From: Oscillospiraceae bacterium
GTDB lineage: Bacteria > Bacillota > Clostridia > Saccharofermentanales > Fastidiosipilaceae
Length of the DNA: 42,674 bases
Assembly (NCBI GenBank): GCA_028704415.1
Contig: JAQWFM010000012.1
Coordinates: 1-42,674 of the forward strand
Direction of reading: 5' to 3'
In this document: positions 1-8,755 of the stretch, in pieces
How the letters are laid out: each line of letters starts with the position of its first letter
Numbering within the stretch: the stretch's first letter is position 1
Notes under the pieces: generated by a model
Told to the model about the DNA's origin: nothing
What the model saw: only the letters and a program-made list of their open reading frames with translations
Databases searched by the model: none
Made by a program: the position numbers and the translations under genes

Positions 1-313
1 CCTATCCCGTCCTGCTGCATGTCGCATTTCAAAAAAATATGTGCCTGTAACAGGACTGTTTGCTGTGCCCTTTTGGCCTTGGTTGCTGTGCTTGAGTCCA
101 TCATATCACAGGTCAGGCCCTTGTCCACCTTGGTTTTTCTCAGGCTATTTGTGCCTGGGTTTGCTTGACTTTATCGCGCTTTTGAGTCTGTCTAACTTAC
201 GCTTGCTAATTTTGGCCCCGGTTGCATTTACTTTTTCATTTCAGCTCGGCATTTTGGCGTCCCCACAGTGCTGCGCTTTCGTCTGGCAACAATCCTAAAC
301 ACAGATTTTACGC
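1..313. other. Left-edge stretch without a supported gene
   Basis: This stretch lies downstream of ispE. An open frame on the plus strand (41-298) is hydrophobic and low in complexity, with no ribosome-binding site and no recognisable family. On the minus strand an ATG at 101 opens a frame that runs off the left edge, preceded by a TATGAT-like -10 box, but there is no Shine-Dalgarno sequence and too little protein to judge. I call nothing here. Confidence 0.4.
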
Positions 314-1456
314 TTAATATAAGGTCTGGCAATATGTATAGCCCTTCCAGAGCCACCAGGTCTGTTCTCTGATAGTCTCAGGCAGCGCAGGTGAGTGTAA
401 CCTCCTGGGGCCGCAGACCGGCTGGTCTACCGGCAGGCAATACATACAGCTGCCGGAACCGGTCAAATCGGTCCGACTACCTGGGTATAAGGTTTCAAGC
501 AGAAGCTGAGCCTGTTGCAGCCAGGGCCAGTCGGCGCTCTGTAAAAAAGCAAAGTCATTGCCTTTCCGGTCTGACCAGGCTTCAGCCGTCCTGATAACAT
601 GGCGTTCATTAATCCGGCGCCTCTCAGCCGGGCTCACTAAATGGTCAAAGCGGGCAAAAGCAACGGCTGTCTCACTGTCAGTCTGAGGCTTCAGCAGGAG
701 GCAAGGCTGAGGTGAGGGTAAGGGGAGCTCGTGCATGATATCCCCTATCCCGGTGCAGCGCCTGAGGCCTCCAGCCAGGCAAAAGGGGACATCGGCGCCT
801 AAATCACCGGCTAAAGCCAGGACCGCGTTTCGGTCTGGCTGTTTTGCGTTAGTCTCGAGGTTCAGCAGCATGCGCAGGACCGCTGCAGCGTCAGCACTCC
901 CCCCGCCCAAGCCGGCCCGGGCAGGGATGCGCTTAATGATGAACAGCCGGATAAGTGGTAAAGCTCCAGGCGCTGCCTGCCGCACCTGCCAGAGAGCTTC
1001 ACTGAGACCAGTGGGGCAGCCAAAACGCTGTAGATACTGGCTAAATGCTTTAAAAATTAAATTTTTTCTGCAATCTGCAGCCGCAAGGCTAAGATACGGC
1101 GCGGCAGGCCGGCAGGCTTGTCCCGCCGGGGCTGGCGCAGCTTCAGGGTCAGGGACAAAAGATAAGTCCAGACCTACCCAAGGCAAATAGCCGGACACCT
1201 CATTTTGCGACAGGATTTGCAGGGGGATTGATTCGGTTCCGGCTTTACCGTTATGCCTGCCCTCTGGCAAAGGTAAAGCTACGCTCACCAAAGCCGCGGC
1301 CTGAGCTGGACTGACCGTTGCGACGTCAAGCATGATCGTATCATGTAAGGTAATCGTCTGCATGACTGTATCAAGGTCATGATACCCGTCAGCTCTGGTT
1401 CCGGTTAAGTAGAGATAGTGATTAATTTTGGCATAGGCCTTCTCACAAGCTAACAA
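314..1456 (-). CDS. ispE: 4-diphosphocytidyl-2-C-methyl-D-erythritol kinase, enlarged
   Basis: GHMP-family kinase that phosphorylates CDP-methylerythritol in the non-mevalonate (MEP) isoprenoid pathway; cytosolic. The N-terminus AYAKINHYLYL with RADGYHDLDT, and the glycine-rich ATP loop PARAGLGGGSADAA near residues 178-191, are diagnostic; a late GSGSCMY segment fits the C-terminal motif. At 380 residues it is much longer than the usual 280-310. The extra length is mostly an Ala/Pro-rich stretch around residues 60-130, before the kinase loop. The start is TTG, with AGGAGG about 13 bases upstream, so the exact start is uncertain. The gene follows veg, as in Bacillus, but a terminator lies between them. 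I am sure of the family and less sure that the insert is structured. Confidence 0.93.
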   Translation of the reverse strand: MLACEKAYAKINHYLYLTGTRADGYHDLDTVMQTITLHDTIMLDVATVSPAQAAALVSVALPLPEGRHNGKAGTESIPLQILSQNEVSGYLPWVGLDLSFVPDPEAAPAPAGQACRPAAPYLSLAAADCRKNLIFKAFSQYLQRFGCPTGLSEALWQVRQAAPGALPLIRLFIIKRIPARAGLGGGSADAAAVLRMLLNLETNAKQPDRNAVLALAGDLGADVPFCLAGGLRRCTGIGDIMHELPLPSPQPCLLLKPQTDSETAVAFARFDHLVSPAERRRINERHVIRTAEAWSDRKGNDFAFLQSADWPWLQQAQLLLETLYPGSRTDLTGSGSCMYCLPVDQPVCGPRRLHSPALPETIREQTWWLWKGYTYCQTLY

Positions 1457-1523
1457 CCTGCCCGCTGTGCCTCCTCTTATGCTTAATGCAGTCTGCGCTT
1501 AACACTATACAAGCATTTGGACA

Positions 1524-1571
1524 TAAAAAAGCCGTCCCTGAATGTCAAGCAAATGCTCCATCCAGGACGGC
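1524..1571 (-). terminator. Rho-independent terminator after veg
   Basis: On the minus strand GCCGTCC pairs with GGACGGC around a 27-base loop and is followed directly by a run of six T. It sits 16 bases past the veg stop, so veg and ispE are probably transcribed separately despite being neighbours. Confidence 0.8.
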
Positions 1572-1586
1572 CCATAGCTGATCAGG

Positions 1587-1847
1587 TTATTGAGCCAGGG
1601 CATTGGCATCTATGGCCACTTCAACCGCAGAAGTCAAAATATCCACATAGCTGTATGAAATCAGTTCCTCATAGCGGTTATTGCCCTTTTTACATAAAAC
1701 TGTAAACACATTAGGGTAGCAGTTATCCAATACACCTTCACGGACGATGATACGTTTGCGCCCGCCGCTGGATTTTAGCTTAATCCGTTTGCCGACAAAC
1801 GCCTGCATATCCTTGCGGCACTGTTCCACATCACTCTTTGCTATCAT
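1587..1847 (-). CDS. veg: Veg family protein
   Basis: Small basic protein (86 residues) of the Veg family, strongly expressed in Bacillus and linked there to biofilm regulation; its biochemical role is not settled. Family features are the N-terminal segment DVEQCRKDMQAFVGKRIKLKS, the basic patch GGRKRIIVREG, and a C-terminal half ending SYSYVDILTSAVEV. The frame extends upstream to 1928, but the ATG at 1847 has a clear GGAGG seven bases before it and lies downstream of the promoter, so the shorter form is chosen. Its position just upstream of ispE matches Bacillus, although the sspF gene found between them there is absent. Confidence 0.9.
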   Translation of the reverse strand: MIAKSDVEQCRKDMQAFVGKRIKLKSSGGRKRIIVREGVLDNCYPNVFTVLCKKGNNRYEELISYSYVDILTSAVEVAIDANALAQ

Positions 1848-1881
1848 GCCACAGCCTCCGTTTCGCAATCTAAGTTTAATC

Positions 1882-1910
1882 AGTATATCATGAAATTGTA
1901 CCTTGGTCAA
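1882..1910 (-). promoter_or_regulatory. Sigma-A type promoter of veg
   Basis: Reading the minus strand, TTGACC, a 17-base spacer and TATACT lie 35 bases before the veg start. Both boxes are one base from consensus at ideal spacing, which fits the very strong veg promoter known in Bacillus. Confidence 0.75.
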
Positions 1911-1956
1911 ACGAAGGGCGATTGACAAAACCTGCCAGCAGTGCTAGCAGCATGAG

Positions 1957-2871
1957 TTACAGCAAAAAAGGACTACCTTCAAAGCCTTCACCCAGGACTT
2001 CTCTGGTATCCATGACAAACATAAAGGCGTCACGATCTTCTTCCTTAGTGATGGCCTGCAGAACAGGAATCTCCTTTTGGGCTAAAACGCAAAGCAAGAC
2101 ATCTTGTTCCGATTTCGTATACATACCTCTGCCATTTAGCATGGTAGCGCCTCTGTCCAATTCTTTAAGGACGCGGCTGGCGATCTTTTCATTTTGAGAA
2201 GAAATAATAAAAACCGTTCGCTTATAATCAAAACCTTCCAGAATCAAATCAACTGCTTTGCTGGTCACCAGCATCGCCAGAAAGGAATACAACATCAGCT
2301 GAATGCTGCTGTCTGGCGTGTTTCTGTAAAAGAAGCCGGAAGCAGCAATAACCAAAACGTCCATGATGCCAATCCACTGCCCCAGGCTAAACTGATGCCG
2401 GCGGCGCAGCAGTACCGCGATGATGTCCGTTCCGCCAGTGGTAAAACCGCCTCTGAGCATCAGGCCAAGGCCAAGACCATATAGAGCGCCGCCCACAAAA
2501 GCGCTCAGGAACAAATCAGGCACAGCACCTGCCTGGGGAGCTAAATAGCGCTCATAAAAAACTGACATGGGTTGCTCAGTCAGGTCAATGACAATTGAAT
2601 ATAAAACTGTACCGATGAGGCTATCCCAAACAAAGCGCCGACTCACAAAAAACCGGCCAGCCAAAAAAATGGGTAAGTTTAGTAAGATCACCCATAAGCC
2701 ATAAGGGATAGGGATCTGGTAGCTGGTTAACGTATAGACAATGGCCGCGACCCCGCTGATCCCGCCCATAGTGAGTTTAGGGGGCAAAAAGAATAAATTG
2801 ACCGCGGCCGCGGCTACAAAAGCCCCGACAAGCGCGTTAACCAAGCGCTGTATAAGCGGATACTTTTTCAC
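1957..2871 (-). CDS. YitT family membrane protein (DUF161/DUF2179)
   Basis: Integral membrane protein of 304 residues. The N-terminal two thirds hold five or six hydrophobic helices, with the family-typical segments PPKLTMGGISG and GGFTTGGTDIIAVLL. The last 90 residues form a soluble DUF2179 domain (KRTVFIISSQNEKIASRVLKELDRGATMLNGRG). The family is widespread in Firmicutes and is thought to be transport-related; its substrate is not known. The start is GTG with AAAGGAG seven bases upstream. It lies 16 bases after the AraC-type regulator gene on the same strand, so the two are probably co-transcribed and the regulator may control this gene. Confidence 0.88.
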   Translation of the reverse strand: MKKYPLIQRLVNALVGAFVAAAAVNLFFLPPKLTMGGISGVAAIVYTLTSYQIPIPYGLWVILLNLPIFLAGRFFVSRRFVWDSLIGTVLYSIVIDLTEQPMSVFYERYLAPQAGAVPDLFLSAFVGGALYGLGLGLMLRGGFTTGGTDIIAVLLRRRHQFSLGQWIGIMDVLVIAASGFFYRNTPDSSIQLMLYSFLAMLVTSKAVDLILEGFDYKRTVFIISSQNEKIASRVLKELDRGATMLNGRGMYTKSEQDVLLCVLAQKEIPVLQAITKEEDRDAFMFVMDTREVLGEGFEGSPFLL

Positions 2872-2887
2872 AACTTCTCCTTTGTTC

Positions 2888-3823
2888 CTAGGGTAGTTTG
2901 CGGCGGTATTCCATGGGCGTCATCCCCATTTGCTTGCGAAAGGCAGCATTAAAGCGCTGTGGGCTGGAAAATCCGACCCTGGACGCAATACTGCTAACTT
3001 TCAGGTCGCGATGACTCAATAATTCACAAGACTTTTCCACTCTGACTTTTATAAGAAACGCCATGGGGCTCATACCCGTTTCATCTCTAAACGCGCGGGC
3101 AAAATATCCCTGGCTGAGGAAAACGTAATTAGCCGCGTCAGCCACAGATATGTCTTTATTGTAGTTTGCCATGATATAGTCCCGGGCTATCAAAACCAGT
3201 TCTCTGGCCTTACCCTCTTTAATCCTTAGGCTGCGCTCCCATGAATCTTTCATGGAACGGGTCACTTCAATAACCAACTCTATGGCCAGACATCGCTGCA
3301 TCAGAGATCCCGCAAAATTATCTTCATTGCGTTCACCCAGAATACGTTCGACCAAGGAAGCGACTGATTGACCATAGCGCCCCTGTACCATCATGGCATC
3401 TCCGCTGAATTCTTCTTTATCAGTCTTTTCAGCGTCGCCATTAACAAAACTGAAGAACTGTTCAATCGACGCGTTGCTGATTTTGGGGGTTGTACCGCCC
3501 TCCGTATTTTTGGCCGCAAACCCAAAATATACGACAATAATCTCAGCCGGTCCATCCAGGACTGAATATGTATGGGCGCGTCTGGGTTTTACTACAATAG
3601 CGTGGCCCTCAGGAATCACATAAGTTTTACCCTTTATATTGTACTGAATCTTACCTTTCCGCATGTAAGTCAGTTCATGAGCTTCATGAACGCTGGGCTT
3701 GGATACGTGATCACCTACCGACAGGGCGCGCAAAACGCCTTCTACAACCACCGGTATCGTGCCCGTAGTGTCGATAAAACCCTGATCTATGATGGGCAGC
3801 AACTCTTCCAGTCTAGTTTCCAT
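2888..3823 (-). CDS. AraC family transcriptional regulator with N-terminal cupin domain
   Basis: A 311-residue regulator. The N-terminal part has a cupin-like sensing fold (HEAHELTYMRKGKIQYNIKGK followed by YVIPEGHAIVVKPRRAHTY). The C-terminal 100 residues contain the two helix-turn-helix units of AraC proteins: DISVADAANYVFLSQGYFARAFRDETG, then VSSIASRVGFSSPQRFNAAFRKQMGMTP. The ligand is unknown; such cupins often bind sugars. The frame extends to 3847, but the ATG at 3823 has AAGGTGAG at the right distance, whereas the upstream ATG falls almost on the predicted transcription start. It heads a probable two-gene operon with the YitT-family gene. Confidence 0.9.
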   Translation of the reverse strand: METRLEELLPIIDQGFIDTTGTIPVVVEGVLRALSVGDHVSKPSVHEAHELTYMRKGKIQYNIKGKTYVIPEGHAIVVKPRRAHTYSVLDGPAEIIVVYFGFAAKNTEGGTTPKISNASIEQFFSFVNGDAEKTDKEEFSGDAMMVQGRYGQSVASLVERILGERNEDNFAGSLMQRCLAIELVIEVTRSMKDSWERSLRIKEGKARELVLIARDYIMANYNKDISVADAANYVFLSQGYFARAFRDETGMSPMAFLIKVRVEKSCELLSHRDLKVSSIASRVGFSSPQRFNAAFRKQMGMTPMEYRRKLP

Positions 3824-3855
3824 GAGCTCACCTTCAAACTTAATCATTTCCTTAT

Positions 3856-3884
3856 ATTATGGATAAAAATCATTTAATTCGCAA
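3856..3884 (-). promoter_or_regulatory. Promoter of the araC-yitT operon
   Basis: On the minus strand TTGCGA, 17 bases and CATAAT precede the regulator gene. Transcription would start near 3849, which favours the start codon at 3823 over the one at 3847. Confidence 0.6.
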
Positions 3885-3896
3885 GCATTCATTCTT

Positions 3897-3911
3897 TTGA
3901 ATTATATTCAA
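3897..3911. promoter_or_regulatory. Palindrome upstream of the AraC-type promoter
   Basis: TTGAAT-TAT-ATTCAA is a perfect inverted repeat 12 bases upstream of the -35 box. The position suits an activator or autoregulatory site for the adjacent AraC-type protein; no binding evidence exists here. Confidence 0.35.
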
Positions 3912-4062
3912 CCATATTAAGCAGCAGGGCTTAGCCTGGAAGAGCCTGCCTTATATTGCTAAAGGATGTCCGGAGTCTGAGCCCATCTGCCCCAGCCCAG
4001 ACCTCCGCCCGTTCAGCAGCTAAACTTAAGTTTCCTAAATTAACCAATCAGCTTAGGCTTGA

Positions 4063-4344
4063 CTAGATACCCGCCTGCAAAACGTCAAAGCCCTGCAGCA
4101 GGCTTGCTAAATTTTCAACTTCAGGCCCACTCAATCCAATCCCGCGGCTCATTTTACCATGATCAGGACTCCAGTCACGGATATCCAGGCGGGCCGCCTT
4201 ATGATTCCATGAGACAATGTTAACTTCACGCCGCCAGCCACTTGCCGAGGTAGACAAACACCCGATATAATCTTTAATTTCAAAACTAATCGGATCCCTG
4301 TCCCTGGCTTTACTATCCCTGTTGCTTTCACCTTTGCGTTCCAT
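4063..4344 (-). CDS. YdbC/PC4-like single-stranded DNA-binding protein
   Basis: A 93-residue protein of the YdbC family, the bacterial relatives of the eukaryotic coactivator PC4, which bind single-stranded nucleic acid as dimers. The recognisable core is FEIKDYIGCLSTSASGWRRE, then VNIVSWNHKAARLDIRDWSPDH and GKMSRGIGLSGPEVENLASLL: a four-stranded sheet with a terminal helix. The basic N-terminus (about 20 residues) is extra. The ATG at 4344 has AGGAGG six bases upstream; the TTG at 4350 would abut that site, so the ATG is chosen. The gene stands alone between the clpX terminator and the AraC-type operon. Confidence 0.82.
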   Translation of the reverse strand: MERKGESNRDSKARDRDPISFEIKDYIGCLSTSASGWRREVNIVSWNHKAARLDIRDWSPDHGKMSRGIGLSGPEVENLASLLQGFDVLQAGI

Positions 4345-4521
4345 GTCCAACCTCCTGGTCTGCAGTAATTGAATCTGGAATCATTCAGATTCATTTTTAT
4401 ATTAGCTGCCTGGCCGAAGCTTAAGAGAATCAGTTTAGGACAGAATTCGACAAAGCCGTCACCTTCGGGATGAAATAAAGTGTGCGTCTGGCAACTGCCC
4501 CCCTCTTTCTGAGTCACCCAA

Positions 4522-4559
4522 CAAAAAACGGTTCTCAGCCTGAAGCTAAAAACCGTTTT
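4522..4559 (-). terminator. Terminator after clpX
   Basis: On the minus strand AAAACGGTTTTTAGC and GAGAACCGTTTTTTG form a stem of about ten pairs with a short loop and a T-run, 34 bases past the clpX stop. Confidence 0.8.
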
Positions 4560-4592
4560 GCAGAATTGAGGTAAATTGTGGAGTTTTGCAGT

Positions 4593-5954
4593 TTAAGCTG
4601 ACTTCAGTTCAAGCTGAGGCTGATCCTGTCGGTCAATAACCGATTTGGTAATGACGCAGCGCTTCACATCATGGCGTGAAGGGATGTCAAACATGATATC
4701 CTGCATGACTTCCTCCAGGATAGACCGCAGGCCGCGAGCGCCTGTCTTGCGTTCCAGCGCAAGCCTGGCAATCTCTTCAACCGCATCATCCGTAAAACTC
4801 AGTTCGACCCCATCCAATTCCAGCAGGCGATGGTATTGCTTAAGCAAAGCATTCCGCGGTTCCTTAAGAATTCTGACCAGCGCGGTTTCATCCAGCGCGT
4901 CCAAAGAGACGACAACGGGCAGTCTGCCAATGAATTCCGGAATCAGTCCATACTTCAGCAAATCATGCGGCATTAATTGATGCAGGATTTTGCTGTCTTT
5001 ATGCTGGTTGACACTTTCAATTTTTGCGCCAAAGCCAATGGAGTTTTTACCCAGGCGGTCTGAAATAATCCGTTCAATGCCGTCAAAGGCACCTCCGCAA
5101 ATAAACAAAATATTGGTGGTGTCAATCTGGATAAACTCCTGGTGTGGGTGCTTACGCCCACCCTGCGGCGGGACATTGGCCACAGTGCTCTCCAGGATTT
5201 TGAGCAGAGCCTGCTGCACGCCTTCTCCACTGACGTCACGGGTTATGGACGGATTTTCTGATCTGCGCGTAATCTTATCAATTTCATCAATATAGATGAT
5301 ACCCCGCTGTGCTCTGTCAATATCATAATCAGCATTTTGGAGCAACTTTAACAGGATATTTTCCACGTCTTCGCCCACATACCCGGCCTCAGTTAAGGCG
5401 GTTGCATCGGCGATCGCAAAGGGAACATCCAGAACCCTGGCCAGCGTCTGCGCCAGTAAGGTCTTTCCCGAACCAGTCGGACCCAGCAGCAAAATATTGC
5501 TTTTAGCCAATTCCACCTGGTTGTCTTCATCCTTAAGCGTACCGGACTCGCTTATCTTTGCGGTTTTAGCCGGCTTGGCAGGTGTTTTCAGTTCCGACCG
5601 ACCAGTCTTCTTTTCCGCGGCTGCTGCGTCGGGTTGATTATAAATACGTTTATAATGGTTGTATACGGCAACAGACAGGGCTTTTTTAGCCTCGTCCTGC
5701 CCGATGACATAAGCATCCAGAGCTTGCTTCAGGTCTCTTGGAGAGGGCAGGTGCTGAGGTCTGGCCAAACCCTTAGGTTTTTCCTTTTCTTCCTCATTCA
5801 TCAGTATGTCCTGGCACAGCTTCACACATTCATTACATATAAACACACCAGGCCCTGCAATCATCCGCTCAACCTGCGACTCATCTTTGCCGCAGAAAGA
5901 GCAGACCAGCGGAGTAAACATATCCTGATTCCCACCCTTGGAGTTATTGGACAT
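4593..5954 (-). CDS. clpX: ATP-dependent Clp protease ATP-binding subunit ClpX
   Basis: AAA+ unfoldase that recognises, unfolds and threads substrates into ClpP; cytosolic hexamer. The N-terminal zinc-binding domain has cysteines 18, 21, 40 and 43. The Walker A loop GPTGSGKT is at 158-165, followed by Walker [10 protein letters not shown], the pore loop GYVGEDVE and an arginine-finger region. At 453 residues it is about 30 longer than usual. The extra piece is a Lys/Ala/Thr-rich linker near residues 107-147, between the first AAA+ helices and Walker A. It starts three bases after the clpP stop, so the two are translated from one message. A terminator follows. Confidence 0.98.
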   Translation of the reverse strand: MSNNSKGGNQDMFTPLVCSFCGKDESQVERMIAGPGVFICNECVKLCQDILMNEEEKEKPKGLARPQHLPSPRDLKQALDAYVIGQDEAKKALSVAVYNHYKRIYNQPDAAAAEKKTGRSELKTPAKPAKTAKISESGTLKDEDNQVELAKSNILLLGPTGSGKTLLAQTLARVLDVPFAIADATALTEAGYVGEDVENILLKLLQNADYDIDRAQRGIIYIDEIDKITRRSENPSITRDVSGEGVQQALLKILESTVANVPPQGGRKHPHQEFIQIDTTNILFICGGAFDGIERIISDRLGKNSIGFGAKIESVNQHKDSKILHQLMPHDLLKYGLIPEFIGRLPVVVSLDALDETALVRILKEPRNALLKQYHRLLELDGVELSFTDDAVEEIARLALERKTGARGLRSILEEVMQDIMFDIPSRHDVKRCVITKSVIDRQDQPQLELKSA

Positions 5955-5957
5955 TAC

Positions 5958-6539
5958 TTATTTCCTCTCCATAATATGGTCAACCAAACCGTAATCCAAA
6001 GCTTCCTGAGCGGTCATCCAATTATCCCGCTCCGTATCCAGACGGATTTTTTCCAGCGGCTGGCCGGTCCGATCAGCTAAAATCTGATTCAGACGTTCCC
6101 GCATTTTTAAGATGTGTTCCGCCGCAATACTGATATCTGTAGCCTGTCCCTGCGCACCGCCGGAAGGCTGATGGATCATCACTTCAGCATTTGGCAAAAC
6201 AAAACGTTTTCCTTTAGTTCCGGCAGCTAACAGGAATGCTCCCATGCTGGCGGCCATGCCCATACAAATCGTTGAAACATCAGGTTTAATGTATTGCATG
6301 GTGTCGTATATCATCATGCCTGAATTCACTTCTCCACCGGGGCTGTTAATATATAATTGAATATCCTTTTCCGGATCTTCAGCCTCCAGGAATAGCATTT
6401 GTGCGGTCACAAGACTGGCTGTTGTGCTGTTAACATCCTCACTCAGGATTATAATACGCTCTTTAAGCAGACGAGAATAAATGTCGTACGACCGCTCACC
6501 ACGTGAAGTTTGTTCAATTACCATTGGTACCAGGCTCAT
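5958..6539 (-). CDS. clpP: ATP-dependent Clp protease proteolytic subunit ClpP
   Basis: Serine peptidase forming the tetradecameric barrel that degrades substrates delivered by ClpX or ClpC. The catalytic triad is visible: Ser98 in MGMAASMGA, His123 in MIHQPSGG and Asp172 in TERDNWMTA. At 193 residues it has the normal length and no gaps. It is followed immediately by clpX and preceded, 240 bases away, by tig, the order found in many Firmicutes. A CtsR-like operator lies next to its -10 box, so heat-shock or proteotoxic induction is likely. Confidence 0.98.
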   Translation of the reverse strand: MSLVPMVIEQTSRGERSYDIYSRLLKERIIILSEDVNSTTASLVTAQMLFLEAEDPEKDIQLYINSPGGEVNSGMMIYDTMQYIKPDVSTICMGMAASMGAFLLAAGTKGKRFVLPNAEVMIHQPSGGAQGQATDISIAAEHILKMRERLNQILADRTGQPLEKIRLDTERDNWMTAQEALDYGLVDHIMERK

Positions 6540-6572
6540 AGTTAGATACCCCTTTCATTTGACTATGCTGAG

Positions 6573-6595
6573 ATTATACGTCAAATAAAGTCAAA
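6573..6595 (-). promoter_or_regulatory. clpP promoter -10 box with abutting CtsR-type operator
   Basis: The minus-strand TATAAT (6573-6578) lies 33 bases before the clpP start. Directly upstream, on the plus strand at 6579-6595, is CGTCAAATAAAGTCAAA. This matches the CtsR heptad repeat (RGTCAAA-NAN-RGTCAAA) at every defined position but the first. A further half-site TTTGAC lies at 6558-6563. No good -35 box is visible. Repressor bound here would block RNA polymerase. The ctsR gene is not in the window. Confidence 0.75.
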
Positions 6596-6668
6596 GATCT
6601 GTATCATTTGATTAAAATTCAGCGTTGCTGTACCGGCTGCCGGTGCTAAAGCCAAAACCGTTTATAAG

Positions 6669-6702
6669 TTGAGACGCCACTTCCAACCAGCTGACGTCTC
6701 AA
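6669..6702. repeat. Inverted repeat between tig and clpP
   Basis: TTGAGACG and CGTCTCAA are perfect eight-base arms around an 18-base loop. It has no strong T-run, so it is a weak terminator or an mRNA stabilising hairpin after tig. Confidence 0.4.
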
Positions 6703-6778
6703 AACAAATTCTGCAGGCCCAGGCAGCCCCCGGCTTTCGCGCCCCCGGCAGTTTTTACTCACGACTTATCGGCGCAGT

Positions 6779-8167
6779 TCAGGCTTCCGGTTTTGCCTCA
6801 GCAGTGTCAGCGTTGCTCTCTGTTGTTGTCTCCTCCGGAGCAGCCTCAGACTGCGCCGGCTCTTCTTCGGGGACTGGTTCAGGGATAGCCACCGCTGCGG
6901 CAGTGATAAATTCTACCGCTTTCTGAATTTTTGCGTTTTCGCTGAAGTACGCCATATCATCATCATGCAGCTCTGCTTTAAGCGCCTCAGGCTTCATGCC
7001 ATAACGGGCAGCCAGATCCGCTATCTGCTTTTCAACATCGGCTTCCTCTGCTGTCAGTTCTTCCTTATCCGCCACAGCTTCAAGGGTCAGGGAATTGCGG
7101 ACACGTTCAGCAGCGCGTTCTTTAAACTGTTCTCTGAAAGCAGCCATATCCTGACCTACATATTGTAGATATTGTTCCAGCGACAGGCCCTGCATGCGCA
7201 GCTGCTGATCCTGTTGGCCAACCAGGTTATCCAGTTCATTCTCAATCATGACCTCCGGGATATCAATCTCGGTATTGGCAGCGACCGCCTTTACTGCATT
7301 ATCCTGGAATACATTCCGGGCACGGGTATCCGCAGTCTTCTGAAGGTCTTCCCTCACGCTGTTACGGTACTCATCCATGGTGTCAAATTCACTGACATCC
7401 TTAGCAAATTCATCATCCATTACAGGGAGTTCTTTAACTTTTACGCTGTTAATCAGGACATGGAAACGGACAGCCTGCCCCTTAAGCTCTTCTGAATGAT
7501 AATCTTCAGGAAAGGTCAGCTGAATATCAAACTCATCACCGCTGTTTTTCCCAAGCAACTGTTCCTCAAAGCCAGGAATAAAGGTATGTGACCCGATGAC
7601 TAAATCATAGTCTTCACCTTTACCGCCTTCAAAGGCTTCTTCGCCCTTAAAGCCTTCATAATTGATATTAACGGTATCCCCTTCCAAAATTGCCCGGTCT
7701 TCTACCGGCACCATTCGGGAATTCCGCTCCTGAGTTTGCTTTAACGCATCATCAACCTGCTGGTCCGTAACCACGGCTTCCGGTTTTACGGCCTCTACGC
7801 CTTTATACTGGCCGAGTTTCACCTCCGGCTTGACCGTGACCTCAACTGAAAGTTTCAGACCCTTGTCCATACCAATTTCTTTAATTTCCATTTGTGGACG
7901 GGCTACCGGCTGCAAATCATGTTCCTTTACAGCTTCAGCATAAGCAGGATTTACTACATGATCAATAGCGTCATCATATAAGACACCCTCTCCATAGTAG
8001 CGAATCACCATGCTCATTGGTGCCTTGCCCTTGCGGAAGCCCGGAATAGAAAAGCGCTTGGCGTTTTTATGGTAAGCGAACTCCAAGCCATGTTGAAACG
8101 TTGCCTGATCTATATCCAAATCTATCCGAACGACGTTGTGCTCTAATTTTTCGATTGCTGAAGCCAT
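6779..8167 (-). CDS. tig: Trigger factor (ribosome-associated chaperone)
   Basis: Chaperone and peptidyl-prolyl isomerase that meets nascent chains at the ribosome exit. The ribosome-binding signature GFRKGKAP is at residues 43-50. An FKBP-type isomerase domain follows (ILEGDTVNINYEGF through FIPGFEEQLLGKNSG, roughly residues 155-250), then the helical C-terminal substrate cradle. The final 40 residues are an acidic Glu/Ala/Pro tail (EEEPAQSEAAPEETTTES), more extended than in most homologues; total length 462 residues. The ATG has GGAGG six bases upstream. Upstream of clpP-clpX, as in Bacillus and most clostridia, but the 240-base gap holding a clpP promoter implies partly independent control. 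Confidence 0.97.
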   Translation of the reverse strand: MASAIEKLEHNVVRIDLDIDQATFQHGLEFAYHKNAKRFSIPGFRKGKAPMSMVIRYYGEGVLYDDAIDHVVNPAYAEAVKEHDLQPVARPQMEIKEIGMDKGLKLSVEVTVKPEVKLGQYKGVEAVKPEAVVTDQQVDDALKQTQERNSRMVPVEDRAILEGDTVNINYEGFKGEEAFEGGKGEDYDLVIGSHTFIPGFEEQLLGKNSGDEFDIQLTFPEDYHSEELKGQAVRFHVLINSVKVKELPVMDDEFAKDVSEFDTMDEYRNSVREDLQKTADTRARNVFQDNAVKAVAANTEIDIPEVMIENELDNLVGQQDQQLRMQGLSLEQYLQYVGQDMAAFREQFKERAAERVRNSLTLEAVADKEELTAEEADVEKQIADLAARYGMKPEALKAELHDDDMAYFSENAKIQKAVEFITAAAVAIPEPVPEEEPAQSEAAPEETTTESNADTAEAKPEA

Positions 8168-8755
8168 CCAAATCCTCCTCAGGGGCAGAATTCCCCGTTT
8201 TTAAAATGCCAATAAAGCTTATCACAGTTGTTAATCATTAGTAAAGGATAAATCAAAGTAAAATGGGCTAAAGTGCAGAAAATTCATGAATAAGCTAAAG
8301 CAAACCACCGAAGGGCTTATCATCGGAGAGCTGTGCTGATATGCCCGGCGGCAGAGCTCATCCTTAATCCCCTTAAGGGGCAAGCTCGTCGGCGGCCTGA
8401 CAGATCTGGTCTGAAAGCTTTACTCATTCTGATGACAGGATTTTCAACCAGGCTATAAACCAGGACGTTCGGATGAAAGGAGAGTTGCTTGAATTACCCT
8501 GAATCAAAAACAGCGGCGGAAAGGAATAATTAACAATATCTTGCATTGACGCAATTGCCCGAAGCCTTGCCTATTGAGATAATCTCCGCAGAAGGCAGCA
8601 GTCGTGAGAAGGAGGTAAGTGTACGACAAAACCAAGCTGGAGGTATGAAAGCTATCATCTGCGCCAGCCGGCAGAGACGCATGGCTCCGGGGCCAGAGCA
8701 GCCGGATAGTCGGCGCTTCCTGTATACCCTGCCGGATTTACAGACATGAAAGGAT
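8168..8755. other. 590-base intergenic region
   Basis: No convincing gene on either strand; the open frames at 8530-8796 and 8546-8749 overlap each other in opposite directions and match nothing I recognise. The only notable element is the perfect 12-base palindrome CCCCTTAAGGGG at 8369-8380. The tig promoter must lie in the left part, where several weak -10 candidates exist. Confidence 0.5.

Noticed and set aside
41-298. 85-codon plus-strand frame at the left edge
   Set aside because: Hydrophobic, no ribosome-binding site, no recognisable family.
4149-4517. 122-codon minus-strand frame overlapping the YdbC gene
   Set aside because: A different frame of the same strand; the YdbC frame has the family motifs and a good start.
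6721-6750. Repeated GCCCCCGGC near the end of tig
   Set aside because: Direct, not inverted, and too short to be a meaningful repeat.
8369-8380. Palindrome CCCCTTAAGGGG
   Set aside because: Short and isolated; not tied to a promoter or terminator.
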